A DNA stretch of 13,864 nt from an uncultured Rothia sp. (GTDB lineage: Bacteria > Actinomycetota > Actinomycetes > Actinomycetales > Micrococcaceae). How positions within the stretch are numbered: the stretch's first letter is position 1; every line of letters begins with the position of its first letter. The stretch covers positions 1-13,864 of the forward strand of contig NZ_CALJRY010000120.1 in NCBI RefSeq assembly GCF_937976295.1. Reading direction: 5' to 3'. Both the position numbers and the translations under genes were made by a program. Under the pieces are notes generated by a model, which saw only the letters and a list, made by a program, of their open reading frames with translations, was not told the DNA's origin and did no database searches. Shown here in pieces: positions 7,541 through 13,838 of this stretch.

Positions 7541-8464
7541 ATGGCAGGTAAGCGTGTAAAGGCATATCCTCATCTCACCCTTTTTCCGCACGAAGTGGAA
7601 TGGGGCGAATGGGATATTCGTACTCAGAACGGCGAAATTGTTGACCCGGATAAGTTGCCCTCCAACTGGGATTACGATACTGATCTGGAGCTCTCCATCA
7701 CCGTCAAAGTAGAGCTTGAAGGAATCCGTCGAGTACTGGGAAATGAGGAGTCTCTGCCTCGACTGATTTGTGAGGTTCAGTGTCGACCGACCCACTGGAG
7801 CGTCATTGAAGAGAGCCGAGATATTCAGCTCGATTCGGAATCATTTGTCGCGGTTGTTAGCGCCAGGATTCCTGGACGTAAGGTTGCGGGAGAACTAAAG
7901 CTCCGAGCAGCTCTAGTGGCGGGTGCCCTAAATATTGATGGGTATAACACCGATGAAACCGCCTATATTGCTGTGCAAGAGGACAGCCTGTCTTTGAGTG
8001 CTAAGGGCGCTGGTATGCCGTTCTCGCAGCTTGATTTTTCTCGAGTGCGAGAGTGGGATAAAAATGCTCCCTGGGTTGTAAGGTGTAAGGCTGATAACCC
8101 GGATGCTCTGTATTCACGATGCGTGCGAGTATTTGTGAATACGAAACACCCGGTTTGTAAGGCTTTGGTGCGAGGGGATGAAAAGGATTATGAAATTCTA
8201 GAACCCGCTATTTCTCGAGATTTCTTGGCAACTCTTGTGCGAGAAATATATATTGCTCATCTGAATGAGACTGCTTTGTATACATCTCAGAAAGAACTCA
8301 CTGAAGGAAATTGCGAAGAGTTTCAAATCGTTGCTCAGAGGATTATTAAAGAAAATTTCTCAATGACAATTCCGGAACTTATTGATGCACTGAAAAGGGA
8401 TTGGAATTCCGTACAGAGCAAGATTGATGGTATTACCGGGTACATGCAGAAGGGATGGAAGTAG
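7541..8464 (+). CDS. Uncharacterised defence-operon protein, beta-rich N-terminus with helical C-terminus
   Basis: I do not recognise this 307-residue protein. It has no signal peptide, membrane segment, metal-binding Cys/His cluster or nuclease motif (no PD-(D/E)xK, HNH or HKD). Residues 1-210 alternate short hydrophobic strands and charged turns, suggesting one or two beta-sandwich domains. Residues 220-307 look helical, for example the stretch around FLATLVREIYIAHL. It starts at ATG 7541, five bases after the MORC-like gene stop, with GGAGGG (7526-7531) inside that gene. Its end meets the start of the following gene, so all three are translationally coupled and probably made in fixed ratios. 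A structural partner or DNA/target adaptor for the MORC-like ATPase is the most economical guess. The last third (about 8040-8460) is visibly AT-richer than the flanking chromosome, which suits horizontal origin. Confidence 0.8.
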   Translation: MAGKRVKAYPHLTLFPHEVEWGEWDIRTQNGEIVDPDKLPSNWDYDTDLELSITVKVELEGIRRVLGNEESLPRLICEVQCRPTHWSVIEESRDIQLDSESFVAVVSARIPGRKVAGELKLRAALVAGALNIDGYNTDETAYIAVQEDSLSLSAKGAGMPFSQLDFSRVREWDKNAPWVVRCKADNPDALYSRCVRVFVNTKHPVCKALVRGDEKDYEILEPAISRDFLATLVREIYIAHLNETALYTSQKELTEGNCEEFQIVAQRIIKENFSMTIPELIDALKRDWNSVQSKIDGITGYMQKGWK

Positions 8465-8466
8465 GT

Positions 8467-9885
8467 ATGGTTCAGCAGAACGTAGAGCCTGCCCAGCAGG
8501 ATACTAGCCCTGAGACTATTCAGGTGCCTGTAGAGCAGGAAGAACAGTATCTTTACTACCGCCTGGAAGAATTTCTAGCGGGTATAGAGTTGCAGGAATG
8601 GAAAAACTCAGGGGTTCCACTACGCAATGTAGATTGTGGAGAAATCGACACGAATCTAGAGATTCTCAACATTGGCGGCAACGAGATTCCGATGCCGACT
8701 CTGAAGAACCTTCGCAAAATCATAGATGAGGAACTCGATAGCCTTAAGGCTTTCGCTGATGACCGGGATAAGTGGAAGTACGAGTATTCCCACCGTATTG
8801 GTAAAGCTCTGCACAAGAACCTGCACATGATTCGTGGTGAAGCTGAATCTATCGAGGTCTGGCAGTTTATCGGCCTGAGGGTTCTTCCCGCAGCTGCTTT
8901 TGCACGTTTTGCCCCATCGAAGGAAGTTCGACATATTGGCAACCTGCGCCGCCACGTGCTACGTCGAACCTGGTTGACTTACGACCTTCTCGGTGAGGTT
9001 ATGGATGAGGGAGGCTACCTCACGGAGGATGACCTCAACCAGATTCTTGACCGAACCTCTATTTCGACGAACCGCGATTTGGCGTTGGCTCTCGCTCGAA
9101 CCCTAAACTCTGTGGGTGCCCCCACCGATTATGGTTTGGAGAGGGGAGTCTCTGCCCGTGATATCAAACGTAAAATTGCGGAAGAGCTCACTGTGCGTAT
9201 GGGTGTTGAAATGGTGCAGCACAAGTCGTATGAGGATATGTGCGCGCTCCTTGAAGACATCAAGAACGAGGTTATCGAGACCTTCAAGCTACAGGAGGGT
9301 ATTACCGAAGAACAGGACGAAGAGACCTGGGATTATGATTCCGAAGCTGTAGAAGACTACGAGTCAGAAGACGTAGAAATCGAAGAGTCGGAAGACGTAG
9401 AGGTCGAAGAACCGGAAGACCCAGAAGACTTCGATACCGAGGCTGATGAGTACGACGAAAGCTACTACGAGGATTTCTCGGACGAAGATTCTGAAGAGGA
9501 AGAAGAGTCTGCAGATCTCGAGGCTGCGGAGGCTATCGAAGCTGAAGAGCCTGAATATGAGGAGCCTGAAGCTGAGGAATCTGAAGCTCAGGAACCTGCG
9601 GAACCTCAACCGTTCTTCGTGCCTATTAACGAATTCCGTGAGTCAAACCTCTTCAGCCCAACGCAGTACGGGTACTACGTTGATGAGGAACCAGAGGAAC
9701 GCCCGTCACGTCTTCGAACTCCGCAGAGCAAGCTCAAGGCCAAGCTGGAACAAGCAAGCCCTGAGGTAACCGCGGATGAAGGAGCTCATGAGCAGGCTTC
9801 TGAAGCTAAGACTCACAGGAGCAAGCTCACGCCTCCCAAATCTAAGATGGGACAGTTCTGGGACAACATGCCCTGGAAGCGCTAA
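8467..9885 (+). CDS. DUF6339-like helical protein with long acidic tail
   Basis: Protein of 472 residues; an in-frame ATG at 8455 would give 476 and overlap the previous gene by 10 bp. ATG 8467 is preferred because GGAAG sits five bases before it, just at the previous stop codon. Residues about 25-270 form a helical region. A Trp-rich and Arg-rich centre (EVWQFIGLRVLP, then HIGNLRRHVLRRTW, then YLTEDDLNQILDR) resembles, from memory, the uncharacterised DUF6339 family found with Z1 genes; this match is unverified. Residues about 280-385 are extraordinarily acidic, with roughly 55 Asp/Glu in 100 residues and no Lys or Arg, and include 24-bp tandem repeats. The end is basic and closes with a Trp-containing motif, WDNMPWKR. 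The acidic stretch could mimic DNA, keep a DNA-binding partner in check, or be a flexible linker. The function is unknown. It is the last gene of the operon and is followed by a terminator hairpin. Confidence 0.82.
   Translation: MVQQNVEPAQQDTSPETIQVPVEQEEQYLYYRLEEFLAGIELQEWKNSGVPLRNVDCGEIDTNLEILNIGGNEIPMPTLKNLRKIIDEELDSLKAFADDRDKWKYEYSHRIGKALHKNLHMIRGEAESIEVWQFIGLRVLPAAAFARFAPSKEVRHIGNLRRHVLRRTWLTYDLLGEVMDEGGYLTEDDLNQILDRTSISTNRDLALALARTLNSVGAPTDYGLERGVSARDIKRKIAEELTVRMGVEMVQHKSYEDMCALLEDIKNEVIETFKLQEGITEEQDEETWDYDSEAVEDYESEDVEIEESEDVEVEEPEDPEDFDTEADEYDESYYEDFSDEDSEEEEESADLEAAEAIEAEEPEYEEPEAEESEAQEPAEPQPFFVPINEFRESNLFSPTQYGYYVDEEPEERPSRLRTPQSKLKAKLEQASPEVTADEGAHEQASEAKTHRSKLTPPKSKMGQFWDNMPWKR
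9364..9420 (+). repeat. 24-bp tandem repeats encoding the acidic tail
   Basis: Units 9364-9387 and 9388-9411 are near-identical 24-mers that differ at a few third and first codon positions. A partial third unit begins at 9412. They encode an eight-residue acidic repeat of the form SEDVE(I/V)EE. A second, looser PEAEE-type repeat follows at about 9541-9606. Copy number may vary between strains by slippage without breaking the frame, since 24 is a multiple of three. Confidence 0.7.
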
Positions 9886-9893
9886 AAAGTAAG

Positions 9894-9939
9894 AAGCCCC
9901 CTTGTACCGGTTCACACAAGAACCGGCACAAGGGGGCTT
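9894..9939. terminator. Bidirectional terminator hairpin at the end of the defence operon
   Basis: AAGCCCCCTTGT (9894-9905) pairs perfectly with 9928-9939, and CCGGTTC (9907-9913) pairs with GAACCGG (9920-9926). Only A9906/C9927 is unpaired, and the loop is ACACAA. It lies between convergent genes, the operon's last gene (stop at 9885) and the lipoprotein gene (stop at 9961), and can serve both. The T-rich side is the minus-strand exit (CTTCTTACTTTTTAG), so it should work best for the lipoprotein transcript. Confidence 0.85.
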
Positions 9940-9946
9940 CGCTATA
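9894..9946. repeat. Composite intergenic repeat, copy B (hairpin half)
   Basis: The core from 9897 to 9929 recurs at 10695-10727, identical over 33 bases. The downstream GCTTCGCTATA is also shared (10733-10743), and CTTCGCYATA reappears at the window's left edge. The 39-bp block that follows the hairpin in copy C is absent here. The two hairpin copies are direct repeats about 800 bp apart with the lipoprotein gene between them. Confidence 0.75.
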
Positions 9947-9960
9947 AGAACGGCAGAAGC

Positions 9961-10548
9961 CTAGTGCTTCTTCTTCGGCTCACACGCCACGCCGTCACCG
10001 TCTCTATCTAGACCAGGGCGGTAACCCGGTTCACCACGATGCAGAGGCGCCGCGCCAGCCGCACGAGCATCAGCGCATGTTTCGTAATAAACACTCGACT
10101 GCGCCGGAGCCTGCTGAACAGGCTGTGCCGGTGCCTGCTGAGCAGGAGCCTCAGCCGCCGGAGCCTGCGCGGGCGCCTGCTGGACGGGCGCCTCCGTAGC
10201 AATCTGAGCGGGAGCTTCCTGAGCAGGAGCCTGCTGCTGCGCGGGAGCCTCAGAAACCGGAGCCGCCGGCGCCTCCGCAGAAGGTGCCTCAGCCGCCGGC
10301 GCCTGCACGGGAGCCTCAGTCGTCGGGACCGGAGACGGGGTCACCGTCGGGGAAGGAGACTCCGAAGGAGTCGCAGACGCACTCGGCGTCGGCGAAGAAC
10401 TAGGCGTAGTCGAAGCAGAAGGGGACGCAGAAGTCGACGATGACGAAGCAGAGGGCTTGACCTTCGGAGCACGAGCAGACGAAGAGCAACCAGTCAGCAG
10501 CAGAGCACCCGCAAGAACACCAGCGGTCGCGGCGTGAATTTTCAACAC
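9961..10548 (-). CDS. Excalibur-domain lipoprotein
   Basis: Secreted, probably membrane-anchored lipoprotein of 195 residues. A signal peptide ends in lipobox L18-T19-G20-C21, giving a lipidated C21 on the outer face. A Ser/Thr/Pro-rich stretch and then a long low-complexity Pro/Ala/Gln-rich region with APAQ/EAPA-type repeats (about 75-150) probably span the cell wall. The C-terminal 43 residues form an excalibur domain: C158 and C189 bracket the motif D181-R-D183-G-D185-G-VACE, an EF-hand-like calcium-binding loop. The substrate or partner is unknown; the domain is often found in surface proteins and nucleases. The start is GTG 10546-10548 with AAGGA five bases upstream; a TTG codon directly follows. 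The gene converges on the defence operon and is flanked by two copies of a hairpin repeat. The frame is intact. Confidence 0.88.
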   Translation of the reverse strand: MLKIHAATAGVLAGALLLTGCSSSARAPKVKPSASSSSTSASPSASTTPSSSPTPSASATPSESPSPTVTPSPVPTTEAPVQAPAAEAPSAEAPAAPVSEAPAQQQAPAQEAPAQIATEAPVQQAPAQAPAAEAPAQQAPAQPVQQAPAQSSVYYETCADARAAGAAPLHRGEPGYRPGLDRDGDGVACEPKKKH

Positions 10549-10578
10549 AATATTCCTTTATAAAGTGAGTGGACAAGC

Positions 10579-10596
10579 GTGTTCACCGTAGAACAC
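10579..10596. promoter_or_regulatory. Inverted repeat upstream of the lipoprotein gene
   Basis: GTGTTC (10579-10584) and GAACAC (10591-10596) are perfect inverted copies around ACCGTA, 31 bp before the lipoprotein start. A second small repeat, ACACTCAAGTGT, overlaps just beyond. The layout suits an operator near the promoter, but no clear -10/-35 pair could be assigned. Confidence 0.3.
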
Positions 10597-10690
10597 ACAC
10601 TCAAGTGTAAAGGAAAACTATCCCACCCGCAGACGCTATTGAGCCTTTCAAACATTCTGACAAGGGAAGAAGCACCAACCCGGCACGGCA

Positions 10691-10784
10691 AAGCCCCCCT
10701 TGTACCGGTTCACACAAGAACCGGCACGGGGCGCTTCGCTATATATTCGCTACATCTGGGGGGGGCACCAGCCGGAGGCGCTAG
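10691..10784. repeat. Composite intergenic repeat, copy C (hairpin half plus 39-bp block)
   Basis: The left half repeats the 9894-9946 hairpin. The inner stem CCGGTTC/GAACCGG is intact, but the outer right arm has drifted (ACGGGGCGCTT), giving a C/C mismatch and a TT bulge. After a short link, 10746-10784 matches 2-39 at the window's left edge. It lies 74 bp beyond the stop of the minus-strand FrnE-like gene, as copy A lies at the stop of the minus-strand nuclease gene. Confidence 0.7.
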
Positions 10785-10857
10785 GGGAGTCGCGCCCCCC
10801 GCCGCTGGGATAGTTCTAGGGGGCAGCTCTCGCCAGAACCGCCGCTCAGAGTCGCCG

Positions 10858-11598
10858 CTAGGAGCAGTTGCCGTTCATATCGCAGGACGGACCCGCCTCC
10901 GCAGCATTGTTATCTGCCGCGTCACCCGATGCGTCCGCCAGGGGGTTCAACAACTCAACCTGATGGGTCTGTTCCCACACATGACGCAGCGCCTGCAACA
11001 GCGCCTCCGCAGGCTGCGCACCACTGACCGCCCACTTCGACTCAATCAAAAAGAACGGCACACCATTAATGCCCAGCTGGCGCGCCAACTGCTCATCAGC
11101 ACGCACATCCGCCGCGTAACGGTCGCTCTTCAACACCGCCTCAACCTCGGCGGTGTCCAAACCAATCTCAGAGGCAATATCCAGAATCGACTCGTGATCC
11201 TGCACCGAACGGCCCTGCGTAAAGTACGCCTTCTTAAACGCCTCCTGCGCCGCCGACGCCAAACCCTGCTCAGACGCATACTGAATCACGCGGTGCGCAT
11301 CAAACGTGTTACCGTAGCGTGCCTGCCGCCAATTGAAATCCAAACCCACCTCGCGGGCACGCTCCGCCAGCGACTCCTGGCTCGCAATCGCCTGCTCCAA
11401 CGGCATCTGATACTTATCGGCAATCAGCTCCGCCAGCGAACCAGCCGGATGCTCCGTAGCCGACGGGTCCAGCTCAAAACTATGCCACACCACCTCAACC
11501 TCGTCACGGTGCTCAAAGCCGGCGAGCGCCTGCTCCAGGTTACGCTTGCCCACGTAGCAGAAGGGGCACACAATATCAGACCAAATATCAATGCGCAC
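10858..11598 (-). CDS. FrnE-like DsbA-family dithiol oxidoreductase
   Basis: Cytoplasmic thioredoxin-fold dithiol oxidoreductase of 246 residues; no signal peptide is seen. The motif WSDIVCPFCYVGK puts the redox pair C11-P-F-C14 at the N-terminus in the typical FrnE setting. Conserved helical and substrate-pocket segments follow, including FFLIESKWAVSGAQPAEALLQ with the cis-Pro region (INGVPFF) just before it. The C-terminus adds a second Cys pair (SCDMNGNC, CX5C) on a flexible Ala/Asp-rich tail, comparable to the extra C-terminal pair described for Deinococcus FrnE. GTG 11598 is chosen because GAGAGGAA (11607-11614, minus strand) lies eight bases upstream; a longer frame to 11631 adds 11 residues and uses TTG. 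A role in disulfide handling or oxidative stress is inferred from the family. It is divergent from the dehydrogenase gene. Confidence 0.9.
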   Translation of the reverse strand: MRIDIWSDIVCPFCYVGKRNLEQALAGFEHRDEVEVVWHSFELDPSATEHPAGSLAELIADKYQMPLEQAIASQESLAERAREVGLDFNWRQARYGNTFDAHRVIQYASEQGLASAAQEAFKKAYFTQGRSVQDHESILDIASEIGLDTAEVEAVLKSDRYAADVRADEQLARQLGINGVPFFLIESKWAVSGAQPAEALLQALRHVWEQTHQVELLNPLADASGDAADNNAAEAGPSCDMNGNCS

Positions 11599-11776
11599 GG
11601 TATCTATTCCTCTCACACTCGGATGCGGCAACCGCCGCCACTATACGCTCACCCAACACCGCCACCACAGCGTTTATTCCCGCGCTAGTCTTCAAACCCC
11701 GCCGTGTGCCTCTCCGTATGCCCTGCCGAGTGCCGCCCCCCCCTTATAGAAGATGCATGGTTACGAAGCCCCGGCG

Positions 11777-11857
11777 GAGAAAACGCCAAAACACCAGCAG
11801 AGTTGGCGCGTTTTGCAGATTCCTGGCGCGAATTGCTGTATCACTGGCGTTTTTTGC
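11777..11857. promoter_or_regulatory. Repeated 13-bp motif, candidate operator for the dehydrogenase gene
   Basis: Three direct copies are seen: TGGCGCGTTTTGC (11804-11816), TGGCGCGAATTGC (11824-11836) and TGGCGTTTTTTGC (11845-11857), spaced 20 and 21 bp, or about two helical turns. An inverted, looser copy ends in AACGCCA at 11788. The last copy lies four bases before TATAGT (11862-11867), a possible -10 box with no good -35, as at activator-dependent promoters. The AraC-family regulator two genes downstream is a natural candidate to bind here. Confidence 0.5.
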
Positions 11858-11934
11858 TCCGTATAGTTGTAACCACAAGGCAACGGAAACCACCGAAAAG
11901 CTCGGCAGGATCCACGCACAAGTTTCTAATTTTC

Positions 11935-11940
11935 AAGGAG
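11935..11940 (+). promoter_or_regulatory. Ribosome binding site fixing the dehydrogenase start
   Basis: AAGGAG lies eight bases before ATG 11949. The frame is open back to 11706, but the extra 81 codons are Arg-rich, lack a ribosome site and precede the Rossmann motif that normally begins near residue 7. ATG 11949 is chosen. Confidence 0.85.
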
Positions 11941-11948
11941 AACACCTC

Positions 11949-12737
11949 ATGGCAACTGCACTCATCACCGGTTCTTACGGCGGCCTCGGCACCGAATTCG
12001 TCAACATCCACGCAGCAACCGGTGGCGACGTCATCCTGGTTGGCCGCAGCCAGAGCAAGCTCGATGCACAGGCAGCACAGGTCGAAAAGGACTACGGCGT
12101 GAAGGCATACACCATCGCCGCTGACCTCTCCACCGAAGCATCCTCCCAGCAGATCTTCGACGCATGCCAGGAGCTCGGCATCCTGCCCGACTACTTCATC
12201 AACAACGCAGGCTTCGGCGGCCAGGGCGACTTTGCCCGCGAACGCTCCATGGAAGATGACATGTCCATGATCGCCGTGAACATCGAATCTCCCACCCGCA
12301 TGCTCAAGCTCTTCCTGCCCGAAATGATCAAGCGTGGCTCCGGTAAGGTCCTCAACGTCTCCTCCACCGCAGCTACCGTCCCCGGCCCGCTGCAGGCAGT
12401 CTACTACGCCACCAAGGCGTACATCACCAGCTGGTCCAACGCCCTGTGGCGTGAAGTTCAGGGCACCGGCGTGACCGTCTCCTGCCTGATGCCCGGCGCT
12501 ATGGCAACCGGCTTCGCCGCAGCAGGCGGCCTGGACGACACCAAGCTCTTCGCTAACGCTGTTTCCCCGGTGCAGGTTGCGAAGGAAGGTTACGACGGCA
12601 TGATCGCAGGCAAGATCAACGTTGTTTCCGGTCTGGTCGCATGGCAGAAGCCCCTTATTTCCCTCTCCCCGATGATGCCGCGCAAGGCAATGCTGAACTT
12701 CGTCTACGACCAGCAGATTGCAGGTAGCGCAAAGTAA
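11949..12737 (+). CDS. Short-chain dehydrogenase/reductase (SDR)
   Basis: NAD(P)-dependent oxidoreductase of 262 residues, the usual length for classical SDRs. It has cofactor motif TGSYGGLG (7-14), a D59-L60 pair for the adenine ring, NNAG (85-88), N111, catalytic S139 and Y152-x-x-x-K156. R33 after the second beta strand (VGRS) favours NADPH over NADH. The substrate cannot be told from sequence. The C-terminal part (about 185-262), rich in Ala, Gly and Met, resembles SDRs acting on acyl or lipid-like substrates. It is transcribed towards the AraC-family gene that follows after 114 bp, and the pairing resembles SDR/VirS-type regulator modules. The promoter region carries three 13-bp direct repeats. 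Codon use is strongly biased to C-ending codons, typical of a well-expressed host gene. Confidence 0.9.
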   Translation: MATALITGSYGGLGTEFVNIHAATGGDVILVGRSQSKLDAQAAQVEKDYGVKAYTIAADLSTEASSQQIFDACQELGILPDYFINNAGFGGQGDFARERSMEDDMSMIAVNIESPTRMLKLFLPEMIKRGSGKVLNVSSTAATVPGPLQAVYYATKAYITSWSNALWREVQGTGVTVSCLMPGAMATGFAAAGGLDDTKLFANAVSPVQVAKEGYDGMIAGKINVVSGLVAWQKPLISLSPMMPRKAMLNFVYDQQIAGSAK

Positions 12738-12851
12738 CCGGCAACCTACCGGTATCTGAAGAACCGTCCCGAACCCCGCCCCCTATGAATCGCGCCCCCG
12801 AACCCGCCGCGGCATACGCCACGCGGGAAAGATACAGGGAAGATACACCCT

Positions 12852-13838
12852 ATGAAAACCTACATACTCGATGCCCAGTTCTCACAGCTCTTCACCGCCT
12901 TCGGCATTGACCCCGGCGAAGTGCTACGCAAAGCGGGCCTGGCAGAAGACCTCTTCAGCCGTTCAACACCCGCCCTGTCCGGACCGGACTATCTAGCTCT
13001 CATGGATGCGGTAGGGCAGTTGGCTCCCTCCGAGGACCTCGCTATCCTCCTGGCAACATCTGACGGTGTTGAGCGTTTCAGCCCGCCCATATTCGCGGCG
13101 TACTGCGCTCAAAACGGGCAGCGGTGCATCGAACGGTTAGCTCAGCATAAGCCCCTCATCGGGCCGATACGCTACCGCCTCGAAACCCTAGGGCAGGAAA
13201 GCGCCCTCTACATTGAGGCAGATGAACCCGGAACCCAACTCCCCGCATTTGTGGCAGAAGGCGAACTCGCCTTTATCCTGCACATTATCCGCTCAGCAAC
13301 CAAAGAGCAGATACAGCCGCTTCGCGTGGAAAGCGTCCACCCGGTCAGCTCCTCCCTCGAGAAGCTGCTCGGTGCGCCGGTAGAAGTGACTGGCGTCAAC
13401 GCCATCACCTTCAAACTCTCGGATCTGCAGATTCCCTTCATCTCCCACAACGACAGCATGTGGTCCTACTTCGAGCCGGAGCTCTCACGCAGGCTCTCGC
13501 AACTGGACGTGGACGACAGCACCTCAGCTCGAGTGCGTGCCGCCCTGGTGGAACTTCTCCCGGCAGGGGAGAACACTATCGAAGACGTAGCCCGCAAGCT
13601 CGTCACCAGCGCCCGAACCCTGCAACGGCAGCTCTCTGAAGAAGGCACCACCTTCCGCAAGCAGCTCAACCATGTGCGTCTGCTCCTTGCCAAGCAGTAC
13701 CTATCCACCACGGACATGAGCATGGACTCCATCGCGTTCATGCTCGGCTACCTTGAAGCTAGTAGCTTCGTGCGCGCCTTCACCCTGTGGACAGGTACCA
13801 CGCCCGCCGCATACCGTACCGAACAGCGTCACGCCTAA
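12852..13838 (+). CDS. AraC-family transcriptional regulator (VirS/OruR-type)
   Basis: DNA-binding regulator of 328 residues. The N-terminal 190 residues match the arabinose-binding-like ligand domain of the VirS/OruR subgroup (LRKAGL near the start, then ALSGPDYLALMDAVG). The C-terminal 90 residues form the double helix-turn-helix: first helix pair around IEDVARKLVTSARTLQRQL, then MSMDSIAFMLGYLEASSFVRAF and the closing WTGTTPAAYR signature. ATG 12852 has an AGGGA-type ribosome site a suitable distance upstream. The gene follows the dehydrogenase on the same strand and may control it through the 13-bp repeats upstream of that gene. The ligand is unknown; related regulators respond to small organic acids, acid pH or amino acids. 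The frame is intact and ends 26 bp before the window edge. Confidence 0.92.
   Translation: MKTYILDAQFSQLFTAFGIDPGEVLRKAGLAEDLFSRSTPALSGPDYLALMDAVGQLAPSEDLAILLATSDGVERFSPPIFAAYCAQNGQRCIERLAQHKPLIGPIRYRLETLGQESALYIEADEPGTQLPAFVAEGELAFILHIIRSATKEQIQPLRVESVHPVSSSLEKLLGAPVEVTGVNAITFKLSDLQIPFISHNDSMWSYFEPELSRRLSQLDVDDSTSARVRAALVELLPAGENTIEDVARKLVTSARTLQRQLSEEGTTFRKQLNHVRLLLAKQYLSTTDMSMDSIAFMLGYLEASSFVRAFTLWTGTTPAAYRTEQRHA

Larger units (their letters stand above)
10549..10857. other. Intergenic region with candidate operator and composite repeat
   Basis: This 309-bp stretch between the lipoprotein start and the FrnE-like gene stop has no credible gene. It holds the lipoprotein leader, an inverted repeat at 10579-10596, the composite repeat at 10691-10784, a run of eight G (10758-10765), and a GC-rich tail that may fold as the FrnE-like gene's terminator. 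Confidence 0.6.
11599..11948. other. Divergent intergenic region with repeats upstream of the dehydrogenase
   Basis: This 350-bp stretch between divergent genes has no credible gene. It includes an eight-C run (11736-11743), the 13-bp repeat cluster at 11777-11857, a possible -10 box TATAGT (11862-11867) and the dehydrogenase ribosome binding site. Confidence 0.6.

Noticed and set aside
9304..9609. A CRISPR-like array or satellite in the repetitive GA-rich stretch
   Set aside because: The repeats are in frame, have no unique spacers and encode the acidic tail of an intact gene.
10039..10443. An Arg-rich plus-strand open frame opposite the lipoprotein gene
   Set aside because: Its composition is the direct result of reading the Pro/Ala/Gln repeat region backwards.
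10579..11688. A 369-codon open frame on the plus strand opposite the FrnE-like gene
   Set aside because: The protein is Arg/Leu-rich with no motif and is the antisense shadow of a gene with a clear CPFC site. It also runs through the composite repeat.
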